55,988 nucleotides of DNA from NCBI GenBank assembly GCA_937997345.1, contig CALKTD010000005.1, forward strand, positions 1 through 55,988, in the 5' to 3' direction. Source of the DNA: an uncultured Atopobium sp. GTDB taxonomy: Bacteria; Actinomycetota; Coriobacteriia; Coriobacteriales; Atopobiaceae. Shown in pieces: positions 41,340-49,487 of the stretch. The position numbers and the translations under genes were made by a program. Each line of letters opens with the position of its first letter. Position 1 is the first letter of the stretch. The notes under the pieces are model-generated. The model did not search any database, was not told the DNA's origin, and saw only the letters and a list, made by a program, of their open reading frames with translations.

Positions 41340-42123
41340 TTTGATAAATCCCTTGCTTAAAAGTTCCTTCGTACACAATGTTGTCTTGCGTAGTGAGCTT
41401 TCCTTGGCCGTCTGCCTGGCCTTTTACAAACTGACCTTCGTACGTCCAGCCATCTTTTGAGGTGTACGTTCCCGTACCCTGGAAATACCCGTCGACAAAT
41501 TCTCCTTCATAAGTATCGCCATTCTCAAAAGTCATCTTGCCTTGACCATTCATCTTTCCCTGAATGGTGGTGCCGGTATATGTCACCTGATTGTTGCCAA
41601 ATACCAGCGTTTTTTGACTTGGTCGGTTAACCAGGACAATCGAGAGCACCGCAAGCACCAAAATTACAACGACACTTACCAGCTCAAGCTTTCTTCTGCC
41701 CGCACTCACGGGGTGAGAATGGCGCTGCTCTGGTTCTGGATCTGCTTGATTGCGAGGGCGCTTCTCCACACGAATGCTTTTGCGTGCAGATAGAGGCGTT
41801 TTCTGGCGCTTCTTTTTTTCTGGCGCAACTTTAGACCGCATGTTTTCTGCGGGTTTTTCTGCAGGTTTTTCTGCAGACTGTGCAGCAGACTTTTCTGCAG
41901 GCTTACACTGCGCAAACAACGCAAAAGCAGACGAAAGCTGTTCAGACGCAGTCTGCAGAGCGGCTGATGGACTTGCAGTAGTATCAGCCTTCTCTACGGG
42001 AGCCTGAGGTGCTTCTGCAGGTGCAACTTCCCTTGCCTCAGATGAAGACTCAGGGACGTACACTACTTTAACCATATGACGAGCGTTTCTTTTTTTAGCA
42101 GAAAAACGCGTAGGAGAACTCAC
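41329..42123 (-). CDS. membrane-anchored MORN-repeat protein
   Basis: 264 aa. A cytoplasmic Ala/Pro/Glu/Lys-rich half (about 1-150) contains AEKPAEKPAEN repeats. One membrane helix LVSVVVILVLAVLSIVLV is followed by an outer domain of about four MORN motifs: YTGTTIQGKMNGQGKMTF, YEGEFVDGYFQGTGTY, YEGQFVKGQADGQGKL and YEGTFKQG. MORN repeats form beta-sheets that bind lipids or proteins. The GTG start has only a weak ribosome site; an ATG at 42075 is an alternative. The coding overlap with the OatA-like gene suggests a joint envelope function. Confidence 0.85.
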   Translation of the reverse strand: MSSPTRFSAKKRNARHMVKVVYVPESSSEAREVAPAEAPQAPVEKADTTASPSAALQTASEQLSSAFALFAQCKPAEKSAAQSAEKPAEKPAENMRSKVAPEKKKRQKTPLSARKSIRVEKRPRNQADPEPEQRHSHPVSAGRRKLELVSVVVILVLAVLSIVLVNRPSQKTLVFGNNQVTYTGTTIQGKMNGQGKMTFENGDTYEGEFVDGYFQGTGTYTSKDGWTYEGQFVKGQADGQGKLTTQDNIVYEGTFKQGIYQSAN

Positions 42124-42374
42124 TAGGTATTCCGATTCAATCGATTTGTTAACCCTTTCATTGTACTAATTTCCTTCAACTTTTGAATTGTCATTTGTCC
42201 TATACACATTTACCAGATTCACAGGTACGCCCCCTGTTTTTCTGCGATTTTCTGTTCTAAGTAAAAAGAGAGAGGGGTACACTACAAGGTGGTATTAAAA
42301 AAGAAACAAAATGTGCTTACTAAAGTGTGTTCTAATTAAAAAGTTACATCATCGACATCATCAGGGAGGCGAAG

Positions 42375-44042
42375 ATGGCAGAAGCAATTCGTAAAGTAAA
42401 CATCATTGGCCATTTGAACCCAGATACAGACAGCATTTGTGCTGCAATTTCTTATGCGTATCTCAAAAATCAGATTGATAACCCTATCTATGAAGCTCGT
42501 CGTGCTGGCTCTCTTAACCGTGAGACTGCCTTTGTTTTAAATCACTTTGGCTTTGAGGAGCCACAGCTTATTACTACGGTTACTCCTCAGATTAAAGACG
42601 CAGAAATTCAAGCTCAGCCAAAAGTTGATGCTGGAATGAGCCTCTATGCTGCTTGGCAGCTCATGCAGGACGTCAAGCTTGATACGCTCTGCGTTACTGA
42701 TGAGGAAGAAGAGCTTACCGGCCTGATTGCCGTTAAAGATATTGCAAATGCAAACATGAGCCTTTCCGAGCCAAACCTGCTCTCTAAGGCTAAGACAAGC
42801 TATGCAAATATCGTTTCTACGCTTGGTGGCACCATGGTTCTTGGTGATCCTCAGGGTGTTGTTAAGCAAGGCAATATTCGCGTTGGTACCAGCGCTTCTG
42901 CTCTTTCAGATATTGTTGACGCAGGCGATATTATTGTTGTTGCTGGCAACCATGAGAATCAGACTATCGCAGTTGAGCATGGCGCTTCCTGTCTCATTGT
43001 CTCTTGTGATGCTCCAATTGCTCAGGACGTCATTGACCTGGCTAAAAAGCGTGATTGCGCCATTATCAGTACTCCTCGCGATACCTTTGAGGTGGCTCGC
43101 CTGCTTATCATGTCTATGCCTGTACGTGAGAAGATGCTCACTGACGACATCCTCAAGTTCAGCGTCAACACCGCAATTGATGATGCTCGTAAGGAAATGA
43201 CCAACTCAAGGCACCGCTTCTTCCCTGTTATCAACGAGAACGGAACTTTTGCTGGTCTTATCAGCGGTCCTGGTCTTTTGAACCCTCGCAAGAAGCATGT
43301 CATTCTTGTTGACCACAACGAGCGTACTCAGGCAGTTGATGGTCTTGAGCAGGCCGAGATTATGGAGATTGTTGATCACCACCGTATCGGCTCCATTGAG
43401 ACTTCTAACCCAATTACCTTTAGAAACGTCCCTGTTGGCTGTACCTGCACTATCATTTATGGCCTCTACCACGAGCACGGCATTGATATTCCTAAAAACA
43501 TTGCTGGTCTTATGCTCTCTGCAATTCTTTCTGACACCCTTGCATTCCGCTCCCCTACCTGCACTGAGCGCGATATTGTTGCTGGTAAGAAGCTTGCAGA
43601 GATTTGCGGAGAAGACATTGACGCTTACTCTGAGCAGATGTTTGACGCTGGTGCTGACCTCACTGGACGTACTGCAGAGGAAGTCTTCCATGGTGACTAC
43701 AAGGTATTCAGCCGAGGCGGCGTAAAGTTTGGTGTTGGCCAGGGCTCCTTCATGACCGAGTCCAGCCGCAAAGCTGCAGAGGAACTTGTTGGACCATTCT
43801 TGGAGACTGCCGCTAAGTCCGAAGAGCTTCCAATGGTCTTCTACATGTTCACCGACGTAAAGAGCCAGGTCACCGAGATGCTCTTCTACGGCGCAAATGC
43901 AGCCAACGTCATCGAGCGCGCCTTTAACGTAAAGGTTGATGGCAACATTGCTGTTCTTCCAGGTGTTGTCAGCCGTAAGAAGCAGGTTGTTCCATCTCTC
44001 ATGGCAACGCTTCAGACGCTCGCCGAGGAAACCGCCAACTAA
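42375..44042 (+). CDS. ppaC: manganese-dependent inorganic pyrophosphatase, family II with CBS domains
   Basis: 555 aa, long for the family because a regulatory insert splits the DHH domain. The first metal motif is GHLNPDTDSICAAISYAYLK (about 11-30). Two CBS-like segments (about 72-130 and 245-300) flank a DRTGG-like part. The DHH motif is MEIVDHHRIGSI (about 332), and the DHHA2 end contains SRKKQVVPSL. It hydrolyses pyrophosphate, driving biosynthesis; CBS domains of this type bind adenine nucleotides and tune activity. GGGAGG precedes the ATG. Confidence 0.94.
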   Translation: MAEAIRKVNIIGHLNPDTDSICAAISYAYLKNQIDNPIYEARRAGSLNRETAFVLNHFGFEEPQLITTVTPQIKDAEIQAQPKVDAGMSLYAAWQLMQDVKLDTLCVTDEEEELTGLIAVKDIANANMSLSEPNLLSKAKTSYANIVSTLGGTMVLGDPQGVVKQGNIRVGTSASALSDIVDAGDIIVVAGNHENQTIAVEHGASCLIVSCDAPIAQDVIDLAKKRDCAIISTPRDTFEVARLLIMSMPVREKMLTDDILKFSVNTAIDDARKEMTNSRHRFFPVINENGTFAGLISGPGLLNPRKKHVILVDHNERTQAVDGLEQAEIMEIVDHHRIGSIETSNPITFRNVPVGCTCTIIYGLYHEHGIDIPKNIAGLMLSAILSDTLAFRSPTCTERDIVAGKKLAEICGEDIDAYSEQMFDAGADLTGRTAEEVFHGDYKVFSRGGVKFGVGQGSFMTESSRKAAEELVGPFLETAAKSEELPMVFYMFTDVKSQVTEMLFYGANAANVIERAFNVKVDGNIAVLPGVVSRKKQVVPSLMATLQTLAEETAN

Positions 44043-44045
44043 CAC

Positions 44046-44115
44046 GGGTTTCTCGCGCGTCGCGCCTTATGCGAGCTTCCATTACACGGGTTTCTCGCGC
44101 ATTGTGTGGTTCTCG
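44046..44115 (-). repeat. cluster of three word copies after the pyrophosphatase gene
   Basis: Plus strand CACGGGTTTCTCGCG at about 44044 and 44086, then GGTTCTCGCC at about 44106. The first two share ACACGGGTTTCTCGCGC. They fill most of the gap before the convergent sirtuin gene. Confidence 0.7.
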
Positions 44116-44133
44116 CCATTGATTGAAATGATA

Positions 44134-44163
44134 ACGCCTACCTGCGCACTTGCGGGTAGGCGT
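44134..44163. terminator. hairpin between ppaC and the sirtuin gene
   Basis: Arms ACGCCTACC / GGTAGGCGT with an inner TGCG/CGCA-type pairing, followed on the plus strand by CTTTCT and on the minus by TATC. It lies between two convergent genes and probably stops both. Confidence 0.65.
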
Positions 44164-44167
44164 CTTT

Positions 44168-45019
44168 CTACAGGAGTTGTTCTATGACAGCGCCTATTCT
44201 GTCTCTGATCACCAGATTGGCACGACCATCGTACAGCGTAGGTTGGTCGTTGATGATGACCATTTTGTTGCCCTCGTAGTAGTCGAGAAGACCGGCGGCA
44301 GGCTGCACTACCAGCGAACTTCCCGCAACTACAAGGACCTCCGCTTGAGAAATGACGTTCAAGGCCCCATAAACCGTATCCATATCAAGGCCCTCTCCGT
44401 AAAAGACGATATCAGGCCTAATAACTGCGCCGCATTGACAGAGCGGCACCACAGAGGACTGCTCTTCAATCTGATCAAGCGTGTAGGTATGGCCACACTC
44501 GGGGCAGTAAAAACGCGTCTCGTTGCCGTGGAGCTCAAACACACGCTTGCTACCAGCAGCTTGATGAAGTCCATCGATGTTTTGCGTCACTACCGCGCGC
44601 AACTTTCCCGCAGCTTCCAAGTCTGCCAGCCACTTATGAGCAATGTTTGGCTGAGCCTCCCCCAAATGATGAGAGTTTCTAAAATACGTGTAATACGCTG
44701 CAGGATAATCCAAAAACACATCGAGCGAGAAGATTTCTTCAAGCGTAAAGTCTGGCGCCTTGCTGTAGGCAAAAGACTCCTCGTTATCGGGGTCAACGGT
44801 TACGCCATTTCCCAGGTCATAGGCTTCTTTTCCCATGTCGTAGCCGTCTTGACCTAGACCAATGGTCATGTTTTCTACTTTGATACCACCTTGGCGATAC
44901 AGGCCGTTAGTGCCCCTAAAATCTGGAATACCGCTTTCTGTTGATACGCCGGCGCCACCAAAGAACACAATGTTATCTGATGACTGAATCCAGTCTTTAA
45001 GCTGCTCAATCTTGGTCAT
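44168..45019 (-). CDS. NAD-dependent protein deacylase, Sir2 family
   Basis: 283 aa. NAD site FFGGAGVSTESGIPDFRG (about 18-35), VVTQNIDGLHQAAGS and the catalytic histidine FELHGNE, zinc cysteines YCPEC and LCQCG, then RPDIVFYGEGLD and VVAGSSLVVQPAA. It removes acyl groups from lysines using NAD. Between GLYRQ and DFTLEEIFS it carries about 45 residues more than common short bacterial sirtuins, rich in Gly, Asp and Glu. This lies in the flexible cofactor-loop/small-domain region and may change substrate choice. Confidence 0.93.
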   Translation of the reverse strand: MTKIEQLKDWIQSSDNIVFFGGAGVSTESGIPDFRGTNGLYRQGGIKVENMTIGLGQDGYDMGKEAYDLGNGVTVDPDNEESFAYSKAPDFTLEEIFSLDVFLDYPAAYYTYFRNSHHLGEAQPNIAHKWLADLEAAGKLRAVVTQNIDGLHQAAGSKRVFELHGNETRFYCPECGHTYTLDQIEEQSSVVPLCQCGAVIRPDIVFYGEGLDMDTVYGALNVISQAEVLVVAGSSLVVQPAAGLLDYYEGNKMVIINDQPTLYDGRANLVIRDRIGAVIEQLL

Positions 45020-45040
45020 TAGGCACCTCTAACCTAAAAA

Positions 45041-45065
45041 AGGGACCCGGATAAACTGGGTCCCT
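45041..45065 (-). terminator. intrinsic terminator of the COG0523 gene
   Basis: Arms AGGGACCCAG / CCGGGTCCCT (one wobble) on the minus strand, loop TTTAT, then TTTTT. It lies 36 bases past the stop codon. Confidence 0.88.
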
Positions 45066-45100
45066 CGTCTCAAGCGCCGGAGCTCTTGGCGCTGAAAACG

Positions 45101-46246
45101 CTAGTAGTCGAACTCTTCAGGAACATACTCAGTAAGGCATGCATCCAGGCCGGCTTCAATTTCTTCATGGTTCATATGACGGCCAATGAAGCACAGTTTT
45201 GTTTGACGATCACCCAGTTCATCATCCCATTCTGCGCGTAGCTCGGGTTTCTCGTCAAGAAGGGTTTCTCGCTCATCCTCTGGCAGCGAGGCATAGAACA
45301 TTCCGTTCTCATAGAACTGAACCTGCTTGCCTGCCTGCTCAAATACGTAGCTCATCTCTGGGTCTTGCGAAACCCAGATGCTGCCCTTGACGCGGATGAT
45401 GCTCTTTGGCCAGCTAGCCACAAACTGATTAAGTTTATCCAGGTCAAACGGCTGGCGGCGGCGATACACAAAGGTGGTAATCTCGTACTCCAAAACCTCT
45501 GGATCTTCGTGCTCCTCAGGATGCTCCATTGCATTCATCCAAGCAGCAGAAGCATATGCTTTGTCAAAGTCAAAACGACCAGTATTGATAAGCTCACTCA
45601 TAGGAATGTCACCGTTGACCGCCTCAACGATAACAGCGTCTTTCTGCAAACCGCGAACAAGCGCCCTGAGCTCATGGAGTTGCTTAGGAGTAACTAAATC
45701 AGTCTTGTTAAGTACCAGCGTTGAGCAGAACTCAATCTGCTGAATAAGCAGGTTCTCGATGTCATCCTCTTCAATATCTGGGTCGAGAAGATCAGCACCG
45801 TTGTGGAATTCCTCAAACATGCGAGCGCAATCAACAACTGCAACAATGTTATCTAGGTTGAGATGAGAGTGGTTAGTTGCATGCTGACTCTGATTGCAGA
45901 ATGCAGAAATATTATAGGTAATGGGGATTGGCTCACAGATGCCTGAAGCCTCAATAATGATGTAATCAAACTCCTCGGTATCTGCCAAATCGCCCAATTG
46001 AAGTGCCAAATCATTAGAAAGCGTGCAGCAGAGACAACCATTAGTTAGAGGTATAACATCGCCTTCTTTAGCGTAGCCACCATCTTTAATAAGACCAGCA
46101 TCAACGTTAATTTCACCAATATCATTGACGATAACTGCTGCGTGAATACCTTCAGTGTTAGAAAGAATATGGTTCAAAATAGTGGTCTTACCTGCGCCTA
46201 AATAGCCGGTAAGCAGCACAATTTTCACCTGCTTTGGTTCAGACAT
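45101..46246 (-). CDS. CobW/COG0523 family GTP-binding metallochaperone
   Basis: 381 aa G3E GTPase. Walker A LLTGYLGAGKTTILNHIL (about 11-28), the metal motif NGCLCCTLSNDL (CxCC, about 69-80), IIIEASGICEP and the guanine motif LNKTDLV. The C-terminal CobW domain follows, ending in an acidic stretch. A His-rich piece HATNHSHLN lies near residue 125. Family members load zinc, cobalt or other metals into target enzymes and are often induced by zinc shortage. The gene carries two copies of the CGAGAAACCC word 17 bases apart at 45245 and 45262. Confidence 0.9.
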   Translation of the reverse strand: MSEPKQVKIVLLTGYLGAGKTTILNHILSNTEGIHAAVIVNDIGEINVDAGLIKDGGYAKEGDVIPLTNGCLCCTLSNDLALQLGDLADTEEFDYIIIEASGICEPIPITYNISAFCNQSQHATNHSHLNLDNIVAVVDCARMFEEFHNGADLLDPDIEEDDIENLLIQQIEFCSTLVLNKTDLVTPKQLHELRALVRGLQKDAVIVEAVNGDIPMSELINTGRFDFDKAYASAAWMNAMEHPEEHEDPEVLEYEITTFVYRRRQPFDLDKLNQFVASWPKSIIRVKGSIWVSQDPEMSYVFEQAGKQVQFYENGMFYASLPEDERETLLDEKPELRAEWDDELGDRQTKLCFIGRHMNHEEIEAGLDACLTEYVPEEFDY

Positions 46247-46308
46247 AGTGAGCTCCTATCAAATGTCAACCTTTTATATCAAAGAATAAACTTCTTACTT
46301 GTAAAAGT

Positions 46309-46338
46309 GGGCCCTGACGCTTAAGTGAGTCAGGGCCC
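46309..46338 (-). terminator. intrinsic terminator of the amidohydrolase gene
   Basis: Perfect 10-bp arms GGGCCCTGAC / GTCAGGGCCC with a 10-base loop, followed on the minus strand by ACTTTTAC. Confidence 0.8.
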
Positions 46339-46371
46339 AACCTTCGCGTTACAAACTATCGAACAGGAAGC

Positions 46372-47619
46372 TTAGAAGCTGCCGCGATCGATAATCTTAC
46401 CTTCCTTCATGATGACGTCCATGTTCTCAGGCGTGAGGTCACGGATGTTATTAGCAACGTCGCCCTTGACTACAAGGATATCAGCGGAGAGGCCTTCCTT
46501 GACAGCGCCAAACTCGTTCTCCTTGCCCAGCATCTTTGCGCCATTGTAAGTAGCCGCTGCAACGGTATCAAGAATAGAGATGCCAACCTTCTCGACAAAG
46601 TCATACATCTCGTCGATGGTGACATAGCCGTAAGGAGTAACAAAGCTGAAGGAGTCAGAACCAATGGTAATGGTAATGCCCATATCATATGCCTTACGCA
46701 GGTTATCATAGGTACGTGCAAGGCCCTTCTCGACAACAGTCTCACCTGGGAATGCATCAAGCTCTGGAGTCCAGTCTGGTGGATAAGTTCCGTACCAAGT
46801 TGGCAAGAAGCCGATAGTTGGGGTAAAGAAGGTACCCTGCTCAGCCATAAGCTTCATGGTGCGCTCGTCAATCTCAAAGCCGTGGATGAGCTGCTTGCAA
46901 CCAAAGCGGACGCAGTCATATGCAGCGTCAAAATTGTTATAGGAATGAGCGTACAGAGGAATACCTACCAGTGCGCACTCGTCAGCAATTGCCTTAATTT
47001 CCTCGGTGCAGAAGAGCTGTAAACGGTCAGAGTCCCAGCGCCAAATGCCGCCACCAGTTGCCCAAATCTTGATACCGTCAGGATCTTCACGGAGACGACG
47101 ACGAATTGCCTTACGAAGCTCCCATGGACCGTCTACCTGGTCACCCCAAGGGTGTCCGTCCTTGGAGATCTGCAATGGCAGGTGGTGAGAGTCACCGTGA
47201 CCAGCAACGCGGCAAAGACCAAGACCGGTAGCAAAGATACGAGGACCCTGCATAATGCCCATGTTAACAAGGTCACGGATAGCAATACCATTGCGACCAA
47301 TCTCAACAACAGTGGTAAGACCGTGGGTAAGAGCGTCATAAGCCTGTTTGACTGCACATGCCTGTTTCTGTGCAACGGACTCAATAACCCAGTCGTTATC
47401 GTTATCAGTTAGGTTGCCAGAGAAGTGTAGGTGTGTATCAACAAGACCAGGCATTACGGTATAACCGGATGCGTCACGTACCTCATATCCCTCTGGGACC
47501 TCCTTGCGAGGGCCAGCATAGGTAATCTTGTCGTCATCAATAAGGACAAGGGAGTCCTCAACTGGTGCAGTGCCAGTACCGTCAACGAGCTTGCCGCCTA
47601 CAAAAGCATACTTACTCAT
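46372..47619 (-). CDS. amidohydrolase family protein (imidazolonepropionase/prolidase-like)
   Basis: 415 aa TIM-barrel metal-dependent hydrolase. The first metal pair is PGLVDTHLHFSG (about 55-66). DGIKIWATGG gives the bridging lysine, YAHSYN and LIHGFEID the next histidines, and ITIGSDSF the catalytic aspartate. This layout fits the Xaa-Pro dipeptidase (prolidase)/imidazolonepropionase-like group. It is cytoplasmic and hydrolyses a C-N bond in an unknown substrate. The start at 47619 has GGAAGG upstream. A long leader with two stem-loops and a TTGACA promoter precede it. Confidence 0.9.
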   Translation of the reverse strand: MSKYAFVGGKLVDGTGTAPVEDSLVLIDDDKITYAGPRKEVPEGYEVRDASGYTVMPGLVDTHLHFSGNLTDNDNDWVIESVAQKQACAVKQAYDALTHGLTTVVEIGRNGIAIRDLVNMGIMQGPRIFATGLGLCRVAGHGDSHHLPLQISKDGHPWGDQVDGPWELRKAIRRRLREDPDGIKIWATGGGIWRWDSDRLQLFCTEEIKAIADECALVGIPLYAHSYNNFDAAYDCVRFGCKQLIHGFEIDERTMKLMAEQGTFFTPTIGFLPTWYGTYPPDWTPELDAFPGETVVEKGLARTYDNLRKAYDMGITITIGSDSFSFVTPYGYVTIDEMYDFVEKVGISILDTVAAATYNGAKMLGKENEFGAVKEGLSADILVVKGDVANNIRDLTPENMDVIMKEGKIIDRGSF

Positions 47620-47640
47620 GTTTCCCATCCTTCCTTTACT

Positions 47641-47717
47641 GTCCGCTCACTTCTTTTAAACGGACGAGGTTTATTTGAATAGTAAGCTCTGGCTAACTTC
47701 ATGAGAAGAAGTTAGCC
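47641..47717 (-). promoter_or_regulatory. two stem-loops in the amidohydrolase leader
   Basis: GGCTAACTTC / GAAGTTAGCC (47691-47700 with 47708-47717, perfect) and GTCCG / CGGAC (47641-47645 with 47661-47665). They lie between the promoter and the start codon without a T-run, so they are not plain terminators. No known riboswitch was recognised. Confidence 0.45.
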
Positions 47718-47814
47718 AAGGTTGCCGGTAAGCGGGGCAAAAATACCCATGAACGGATGTTCAGATATCGATAATTTCATATAAACATCTAAAGTATTTG
47801 ATTGCTTCATATTT

Positions 47815-47843
47815 GCTATGACTACATTGCATAGTTGTGTCAA
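47815..47843 (-). promoter_or_regulatory. possible promoter of the amidohydrolase gene
   Basis: Minus strand TTGACA (47838-47843) is followed after 17 bases by CATAGC, a weak -10. The -35 match is perfect. Confidence 0.4.
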
Positions 47844-47899
47844 AACAGTTTTTGTCCGGTATCCGTGGTAAGGTTGAGAAAACAAATTAAGGAGGGGCA

Positions 47900-48517
47900 A
47901 TGTCTCAGAATTCTTCGTCGCAGTCCAGCTTTTTTGCACTTATTTCTCGCATGCGCTACATTGAGCGCTGGTCGCTTATGCGCAATTCTCGCTCAGAGAG
48001 TCTTGCTGAACACGCCCTTGACGTGGCCATTATTTCTCACTGCTTAGCAACTATTGCAAATGTGCGCTACCACAGAAATCTTGACGCAGATCGCGCAGCC
48101 CTTATTGGTATGTATCACGATGCATCAGAGATTATCACCGGAGACATGCCCACGCCTGTAAAGTACGCTAATTCAGAGATTAGAGATGCTTATCATCAGG
48201 TAGAGGCACGTGCCGAGAAAACCATCCTCTCCACACTGCCAGAAGACTTGCAAGATGTCTATGCTCAGGTGCTTACTCACAGCGCTGAGGCTTCAGAGAG
48301 TGAGGCTTACCTCAGAAAGCTTATTAAGGCTGCAGATAAAATTGCAGCACTCATTAAGTGCATTGAGGAAGCTCAGTCTGGAAACTCAGAATTTATTACC
48401 GCTGAAGCCTCAACTCGTGGAGTTGTTGAAGATTTAGCAGATTCTCTTCCAGAAGTGCACGATTTTATGACAGAATTCCTACCTTCGTACGGAGAAACGC
48501 TTGATCAGCTTCTGTAA
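47900..48517 (+). CDS. yfbR: 5'-deoxynucleotidase, YfbR-like HD protein
   Basis: 205 aa HD-domain phosphohydrolase. SLAEHALDVAIISHCLA gives the first histidine, MYHDASEIITGDMPTPVKY the HD pair and the YfbR-specific GDxPTPxKY motif, and KLIKAADKIAALIKCIEE the last aspartate. YfbR removes phosphate from deoxynucleoside 5'-monophosphates. AAGGAGGGG precedes the ATG. The TrmB-like gene follows after 36 bases in the same direction. Confidence 0.93.
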   Translation: MSQNSSSQSSFFALISRMRYIERWSLMRNSRSESLAEHALDVAIISHCLATIANVRYHRNLDADRAALIGMYHDASEIITGDMPTPVKYANSEIRDAYHQVEARAEKTILSTLPEDLQDVYAQVLTHSAEASESEAYLRKLIKAADKIAALIKCIEEAQSGNSEFITAEASTRGVVEDLADSLPEVHDFMTEFLPSYGETLDQLL

Positions 48518-48553
48518 AGAAACGCTGATTTTACCTGCTTTTAAGGAGTTATT

Positions 48554-49381
48554 TTGCGCGCACTACATGCACGTTTGCCTAAAAACTTTGTTCTGGAAGA
48601 GCGCCTAGAGGCTTATTCTAGCGTTATTGAACCTCATCCAGAGGCTTTGAGAGGTACGTGGGCTTCTGCATGTGCGCCAATTACTGCTGAGGGACATGTC
48701 CCCTTCTCTGAGGTTCGTGTAGACCTTGGCTGCGGTAAAGGATCTTTTACTGCCGCTCAAGCTAAGGCAAATCCTAACGTGCTTTTTGTAGCCATTGATA
48801 CAGAACCTATCTGCATTTCATATGCTGCTAAAACAATTTATGAAGCAAGAGTGCCTAACGCCATCGTAGTTCCTGGTACCGGCATGAAGATTGATGAGTA
48901 CTTCTCGCCAGAAGAGGTCTCTGTTATTTACCTCAACTTCCCTGCACCATTTCCACGAATCAGGCAGGCAAAGTTGCGCCTCACTGATGCTGAGCGTCTT
49001 ATGCAGTATAGAAATGTTTTGGGTAAAGAGGGTGTTGTTCGTCTTAAAACGGACAGTCAGCCACTTTTTGATTTTTCTCTTGAGCAAGTTGAAGTTGCTG
49101 GTTACAACTTTATTTGGAAAACGCGAGATGCTCAGGCTGATTTTCCTCACGATGTTCCTAGTGAGTACGAACAAAAACTTGGTGCTCAAGGCGCTAAGGT
49201 TCACGCGTATCTGATTGCTCCAGGTCCTGTACCAGCAGATTTCACACCCACAAAGCCTGTCAGCCTTGTTGACTACCTTCCAGAAGATTTAGAGTCACTA
49301 ACCTACGTTCCTCATGGAATGGAAAGCACGGTCCGCAATCTTGCAAACCGTGCTCGTAGACTTCGTAAGAAGGCTCAATAA
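48554..49381 (+). CDS. trmB: TrmB-like tRNA (guanine-N7) methyltransferase with altered catalytic motif
   Basis: 275 aa, longer than the usual 210-240. The AdoMet site is VRVDLGCGKGSFTAAQA (about 55-71), with VAIDTEP as the acidic strand end. The region equivalent to the family motif SDPWPKxRHxKRRL reads PAPFPRIRQAKLRLT, so the catalytic aspartate and several conserved basic residues are replaced. LKTDSQPLFDFSL and SEYEQKLGAQG, two later family blocks, are kept. The start is a TTG with AAGGAG five bases upstream, and the C-terminus has about 40 extra residues ending in a basic tail. Fold membership is firm; activity on G46 is uncertain. Confidence 0.85.
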   Translation: MRALHARLPKNFVLEERLEAYSSVIEPHPEALRGTWASACAPITAEGHVPFSEVRVDLGCGKGSFTAAQAKANPNVLFVAIDTEPICISYAAKTIYEARVPNAIVVPGTGMKIDEYFSPEEVSVIYLNFPAPFPRIRQAKLRLTDAERLMQYRNVLGKEGVVRLKTDSQPLFDFSLEQVEVAGYNFIWKTRDAQADFPHDVPSEYEQKLGAQGAKVHAYLIAPGPVPADFTPTKPVSLVDYLPEDLESLTYVPHGMESTVRNLANRARRLRKKAQ

Positions 49382-49431
49382 TTTGTGATTGGCTATGTGT
49401 AGAAACAGCCGTTTGTGAAAATACCCTTTGT

Positions 49432-49462
49432 AGGAGCGCTTCTTCTGTGAGCGCTCCTTTTT
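49432..49462 (+). terminator. intrinsic terminator of the yfbR-trmB unit
   Basis: Perfect 8-bp arms AGGAGCGC / GCGCTCCT with an 11-base loop followed by TTTT, 50 bases past the stop codon. Confidence 0.85.
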
Positions 49463-49487
49463 CAAAGACAAGCAGCCCTAGCTTCTT

